Origin: Proteobacteria bacterium SG_bin6
GTDB taxonomy: Bacteria > Pseudomonadota > Alphaproteobacteria > Sphingomonadales > Sphingomonadaceae
Length of the DNA: 64,000 bases
Reading direction: 5' to 3'
Assembly: GCA_002083435.1 (NCBI GenBank)
Contig: LWDJ01000002.1
Location: 62,001-126,000 of the forward strand
This document shows positions 60,941 to 64,000 of this stretch, piece by piece (the stretch's first letter is position 1; every line of letters starts with the position of its first letter). The translations under genes were made by a program, and so were the position numbers. The notes beneath the pieces were generated by a model that saw nothing but the letters and a program-made list of their open reading frames with translations, searched no databases and was not told the origin of the DNA.

Positions 60941-61355
60941 AAGAGGCAGTGGATGCGCTCTCGCGCCGATGCCTGGAGAGCGCTCTTCGTCTGTCGGCGG
61001 ATCTTACAATCGCGCTTTGGTACACGGCGCCGTTAACCAGCATAAGTCCCGGAAAACGGGGCTTTGCATCGTCTGGCACGCCGCCTGCATCGTGTATCGC
61101 GCCCCAAGCGGCACGCCGCTCAAAGGGCGGGTCGAGCGCTCCCCCGGTCTCGCGCCGACCCGCCCACCCGGCTCCCGCATTTTCAGCCGATCGCAAAATT
61201 CGCGAGATCTGCCCGAGGGGACTGCGCTCTCGTCGGAGTGGTGGGTGACAGGGCATTCAAGCGGTTCGCCAGCAGGCGCCCTAGCGCAGGCTGGAGTCCT
61301 TTCCGGCGTGCCTCAATCGTCGGAGCCGTGCGCGCCCTGCCAGCCGACGGAGCCC
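60941..61355. other. 415-base region without a convincing gene
   Basis: No protein-like frame is convincing here; a 105-codon minus-strand frame is Arg/Ala-rich with no start signal. Structures seen: a stem CCCG-GAAAA-CGGG followed by TTT (about 61044-61064), a TGGCACG-N4-CTGCA match to a sigma-54 promoter at 61074-61089 on the plus strand, and a GGGC/GCCC stem near 61254-61285. This could hold a small RNA, but nothing proves it. Confidence 0.35.
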
Positions 61356-62630
61356 CTACCCCGCCAGCGCCTCGACAAACGCACGGTCGGCGGCGCGGCG
61401 GCCGGTCTTCGCGCGCAGGGCGGCATGGGCCAGCGCCCGCGGATAGATCTCGTCGAACAGCTGCTCGAAAGTACGCTCCCAGCGGAACTGTTCGGCATGG
61501 GCGCGGGCGGCGCGGGCGATCACGGCACGGTCGCTCGCCCAGATTTGCTGGACGTTCGCCGCCATCGCCGCCGCATCGTCCACCGGCCCGAGCAGGCCGA
61601 GCCCGGCGGGCACGCGGTCGATCATCGCCCCACTCGCGACGCCGACGATCGGCAGGCCCGACGCCTGCGCCTCTACCACTGATATGCCGAAGGTCTCATC
61701 CGCCATGCCCGACACATAGATGTCGGCGGAGGCGAGCGCGCGAGCGAGCGCCGCGCGATCGCTGATGAAGCCGGGGAAGGCGATCGGCAGCCCCGCGCCC
61801 TCGGCCTCGAGCTCGGCGCGCAGCTTGCCATCGCCGACCAGGATCAGCGCGGCGCCAAGCGCCGGCGGCAGCTGTTTCATCATCTCCACCAGCACCCGAG
61901 CCCGCTTCTCATTGTCGAGGCGGCCGGCGTAGATAAGGAGGGGCCCGTCGCCCGGCAGCCCGAGTTCGGCGCGAAAAGCGGGGTCTCGGCGGGCGGGATC
62001 GAACATGTCGATATTCACGCCCAGTGGCAGCACGGCGGTGCGATGAATCTTGCGCCCGGCGAGCACCGCCTTGATCTCCTCGGTCAGCGTGTAGACCCAG
62101 TCGAACTCGCGATAGGTGATCTCGGCATAGCCATAGGACAGCCATCGGAAGCCCCGGCCCAGCGTTTCCCCGAACAGATTGCCCGCGACACGGTAAACGT
62201 GCGCGTTCGGAAAATCGGTGGAATAGCCGGCCACGAGCGCCGTTTCGGGAAACGCGCGACGATGGTGGATCGCCGTCCAGGGCAGCACCCAGGGGCACAG
62301 CGATTCGATCACCGCGGGGCGGTAGCGCGCCAGCAATTCGCGCACGACCTTGGTGCGCAGGATGAAGCGGTAATTGGGGCTGCCGCGCACCGGATCGGCG
62401 CCGACCTCGCACCAGATGTGGCGGCCGCGCGTTTCGATCTTGTCCTCGGGCCCGGGCACGATCTGGAGCAGGCTGTGCGGGGTGTGATCGAGCACATAAT
62501 CGCGCTTCGCCCGCAAATAGGTGCCGACGCCACCGCCGGCGATCGGCGAGTAGCTCTGCGTCAGATCGCAGATCAGCATCGGCGCGCGCGATCCCATACC
62601 GCGCCCCGGCGCCCCGGTTTCCAGCAGCAT
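61356..62630 (-). CDS. Glycosyltransferase family 4-like protein
   Basis: The 424-residue protein starts at ATG 62630, preceded by GGGGG; a TTG codon directly before it is unlikely. It has an N-terminal segment SYSPIAGGGVGTYLRAKRDY, typical of GT-B transferases, and the C-terminal sugar-nucleotide site LLIYAGRLDNEKRARVLVEM and DETFGISVVEAQASGLPIVG with the EX7E glutamates. It probably transfers a sugar to a lipid or polysaccharide acceptor at the inner face of the membrane. Confidence 0.88.
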   Translation of the reverse strand: MLLETGAPGRGMGSRAPMLICDLTQSYSPIAGGGVGTYLRAKRDYVLDHTPHSLLQIVPGPEDKIETRGRHIWCEVGADPVRGSPNYRFILRTKVVRELLARYRPAVIESLCPWVLPWTAIHHRRAFPETALVAGYSTDFPNAHVYRVAGNLFGETLGRGFRWLSYGYAEITYREFDWVYTLTEEIKAVLAGRKIHRTAVLPLGVNIDMFDPARRDPAFRAELGLPGDGPLLIYAGRLDNEKRARVLVEMMKQLPPALGAALILVGDGKLRAELEAEGAGLPIAFPGFISDRAALARALASADIYVSGMADETFGISVVEAQASGLPIVGVASGAMIDRVPAGLGLLGPVDDAAAMAANVQQIWASDRAVIARAARAHAEQFRWERTFEQLFDEIYPRALAHAALRAKTGRRAADRAFVEALAG

Positions 62631-62653
62631 CAATGCCCCCTATTCCGGTCGCG

Positions 62654-62986
62654 TCAGCTGGCGCTGACGACGCCTTTCGCCTCGAACAGTTGAGCTAGCT
62701 CGCCGGTTTCGAACATTTCCATCATGATGTCCGATCCGCCGACGAATTCGCCCTTCACATAGAGCTGCGGAATGGTCGGCCAGTCGGAATATTGCTTGAT
62801 CCCCTGGCGGATCGCCTGATCCTGCAGCACGTCGATCGAGCCGAACTCAACCCCCAGATGCTGGAGGATGGCGACCGCGCGACTGGAAAAACCGCATTGC
62901 GGGAACAGCGGCGTGCCCTTCATGAACAGCAGCACATCATTGTCGCGCACGATCTGTCCGATGCGTGCCTGGGTATCTTCGGTCAT
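62654..62986 (-). CDS. grxD: Monothiol glutaredoxin, Grx4/CGFS type
   Basis: The 110-residue protein has the CGFS active site in FPQCGFSSRAV and WPTIPQLYVKGEFVGGSDIM, the glutathione-binding region. CGFS glutaredoxins carry 2Fe-2S clusters and often work with BolA proteins, whose gene is directly upstream with an ATGA overlap. Confidence 0.95.
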   Translation of the reverse strand: MTEDTQARIGQIVRDNDVLLFMKGTPLFPQCGFSSRAVAILQHLGVEFGSIDVLQDQAIRQGIKQYSDWPTIPQLYVKGEFVGGSDIMMEMFETGELAQLFEAKGVVSAS

Positions 62987-63225
62987 GCTTGGTCCTCGGG
63001 AGCGGCGGTGGTGAGTTGCAGCGCGTGTAGCAGGCCGCCCATCCGCCCGCCCAACGCTGCATAGAGCGCCTGGTGTTGCCGCACGCGCGGCAGGCCGCGA
63101 AAGCTCTCGCTCGTCACCCGCTCGGCATAGTGATCGCCGTCGCCGGCGAGATCGGTGATTTCGATGTGCGCATCGGGGATCGCGGCGCGGATCAGCGCCT
63201 CGATTTCGGATGCGGGCATCGGCAT
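62983..63225 (-). CDS. bolA: BolA family protein
   Basis: The 80-residue protein begins MPMPASEIEALIRAAIPDAH and contains GDHYAERVTSESFRGLPRVR and QHQALYAALGGRMGGLLHAL, with the BolA His residues that ligate a cluster with glutaredoxin. It overlaps the DUF1476 stop by one base (TAATG) and the grxD start (ATGA), so the three are one unit. Confidence 0.92.
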   Translation of the reverse strand: MPMPASEIEALIRAAIPDAHIEITDLAGDGDHYAERVTSESFRGLPRVRQHQALYAALGGRMGGLLHALQLTTAAPEDQA

Positions 63226-63545
63226 TATCGCGCTTCCTGCTGGCGGCGCGCCTCAGCCGCCTGGTCGGCCAGCGCGCGGCGAACTGCGGTGTCGTCGATT
63301 TCGACCCCGGCGGCGGTCAGGTCGCCGAGCAGCTTGCGGATCACGTCCTCGTCGCCGGCTTCCTCGAAATCGGCCTGGACGACCGCTTTTGCATAAGCAT
63401 CGGTTTCCTCGGGCGTCAGCTTCATCAGCTCCGCCGCCCAGTGCGCCACCAGCTTGTTGCGCCGCGCGGTGACGCGGAAGGCGATTTCCTCGTCGCGAGC
63501 ATATTTTGCCTCGAAGGCGCGTTCGCGATCGTCGAATGTCGTCAT
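63225..63545 (-). CDS. DUF1476 protein, ATP synthase zeta-subunit-like
   Basis: The 106-residue protein starts MTTFDDRERAFEAKYARDEE and reads IAFRVTARRNKLVAHWAAEL, a strong match to DUF1476. In Paracoccus and other alphaproteobacteria this family includes the zeta inhibitor of the F1 ATPase. Whether it inhibits ATP hydrolysis here depends on its N-terminal region; the family match is strong but function is inferred. Confidence 0.9.
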   Translation of the reverse strand: MTTFDDRERAFEAKYARDEEIAFRVTARRNKLVAHWAAELMKLTPEETDAYAKAVVQADFEEAGDEDVIRKLLGDLTAAGVEIDDTAVRRALADQAAEARRQQEAR

Positions 63546-63729
63546 TCGGCATTCCCTGTTGTTGTGTCCCAGCGCGGCACCGTGGTCCCGCGCTGATAAC
63601 GTCGATCTATGGCCGGATTATGCCAGCGCAGATAGTCCGCCCCCGAAAGCAAGGCAACCGGTCGCTTAAGCCTTCTTTCAGTGATGCTCGGCTATACGGC
63701 GCGACATAATCCAGCCAGGATCATGTAGA

Positions 63730-64000
63730 TGGCGGTGTCGCTCAACTATCCAAGCCCGGTCAATGTCAACGGTTTCGCGTGCTGGAATTGTGGCGATGTC
63801 GCGATGGCGAAGCGCGACATCGATCCCGCTCACCCCGCTTCCGGCCCGCACAACAAGAACGCGGCGAGCGACCCGAGCCGAAAGCCGCTCGACCATGCCA
63901 GGCTGGAAGCGGTGAAGCAGGCCGCTCAGCACGCGACGCAGGCAGTCGGCACCTACAGCGCGATCGGCGTGCAGCCGGTGCCCACCGCGCCGGGCGCGGC
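63730..64000 (+). CDS. Unknown protein, 5' part only
   Basis: From ATG 63730 the frame is open to the window edge (90 codons). It begins MAVSLNYPSPVNVNGFACWN and contains a CxxC pair (CWNC), followed by GDVAMAKRDIDPAHPASG and an Ala/Gln-rich stretch. The CWNC pair could bind metal. AGGATC lies upstream as a weak ribosome-binding site. I recognise no family; the rest of the gene lies outside the window. Confidence 0.45.

Noticed and set aside
60939..61256. 105-codon minus-strand frame
   Set aside because: Low-complexity Arg/Ala composition and no start signal; it also runs into the operator region.
61240..61320. tRNA-like stretch near the GGGC/GCCC stem
   Set aside because: No consistent cloverleaf, anticodon loop or T-loop sequence could be built.
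63678..63932. 84-codon minus-strand frame
   Set aside because: Shadow of the partial plus-strand gene starting at 63730; no supporting signals.

Overview
The window is chromosomal DNA from a high-GC alphaproteobacterium, most likely a sphingomonad (Sphingomonas or a close relative). This rests on recognised protein families and gene order: a complete 14-subunit nuo operon followed by birA, coaX and the RNase J gene; trp genes running into moaC, moeA, lexA and comEC; a DUF1476 (ATP synthase zeta-like) gene with bolA and a CGFS glutaredoxin; DUF1467 and DUF2336 proteins; and an alphaproteobacterial SOS box (GTTC-N7-GTTC) before lexA. No rRNA, tRNA, CRISPR array, transposase or prophage was seen.

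Layout. 1-3.7 kb: the end of a VWA protein, a DUF2314/DUF2185 gene broken by an in-frame TAG, an exported unknown, a NamZ-like DUF1343 protein and a DOMON-like protein. 3.8-8.1 kb: rimO, an exported SxxK serine hydrolase and an M17 aminopeptidase. 8.1-11.9 kb: an exported monohaem cytochrome c with a run of 12 threonines, divergent from a radical SAM protein whose SPASM-like cysteines lie before its radical SAM cluster. 11.9-16.2 kb: tpiA, a PpiD-like chaperone and trpE. 16.2-17.1 kb: an AT-rich insert holding a frameshifted membrane-protein gene. 17.2-30.4 kb: an exported alpha/beta hydrolase, trpG-trpD-trpC-moaC, moeA, lexA, comEC, gltX, gltA. 30.5-31.1 kb: a YefM/YoeB toxin-antitoxin pair.

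31.1-37.5 kb is the most unusual part. It holds a histidine-kinase-like protein without the phosphoacceptor His, a DUF2336 protein, a nucleotidyltransferase-like domain fused to membrane segments, a small Hpt-like protein also without its His, and, divergently, a 773-residue membrane coiled-coil protein whose layout recalls Caulobacter TipN. I read this as a candidate non-canonical signalling or polarity module; that is inference.

37.5-58.1 kb, minus strand: PaiB-like protein, DUF1467, RNase J, coaX, birA and nuoN to nuoA. The nuo operon carries four extra genes: a small membrane protein and a cupin between nuoD and nuoE, a 52-residue hydrophobic protein between nuoE and nuoF, and an exported unknown between nuoF and nuoG. 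It also has a palindromic repeat between nuoJ and nuoK. 58.3-64 kb: GNAT acetyltransferase, a BlaI/M56 regulatory pair with a tandem operator, a glycosyltransferase, the glutaredoxin-BolA-DUF1476 cluster and the start of an unknown gene.

Together the genes cover respiration (complex I), tryptophan synthesis, molybdopterin maturation, CoA and biotin metabolism, SOS control and RNA decay, with small accessory insertions. Many genes overlap by ATGA, GTGA or TGATG, and GTG, TTG and apparently CTG starts are common (trpE and birA seem to have only CTG available).
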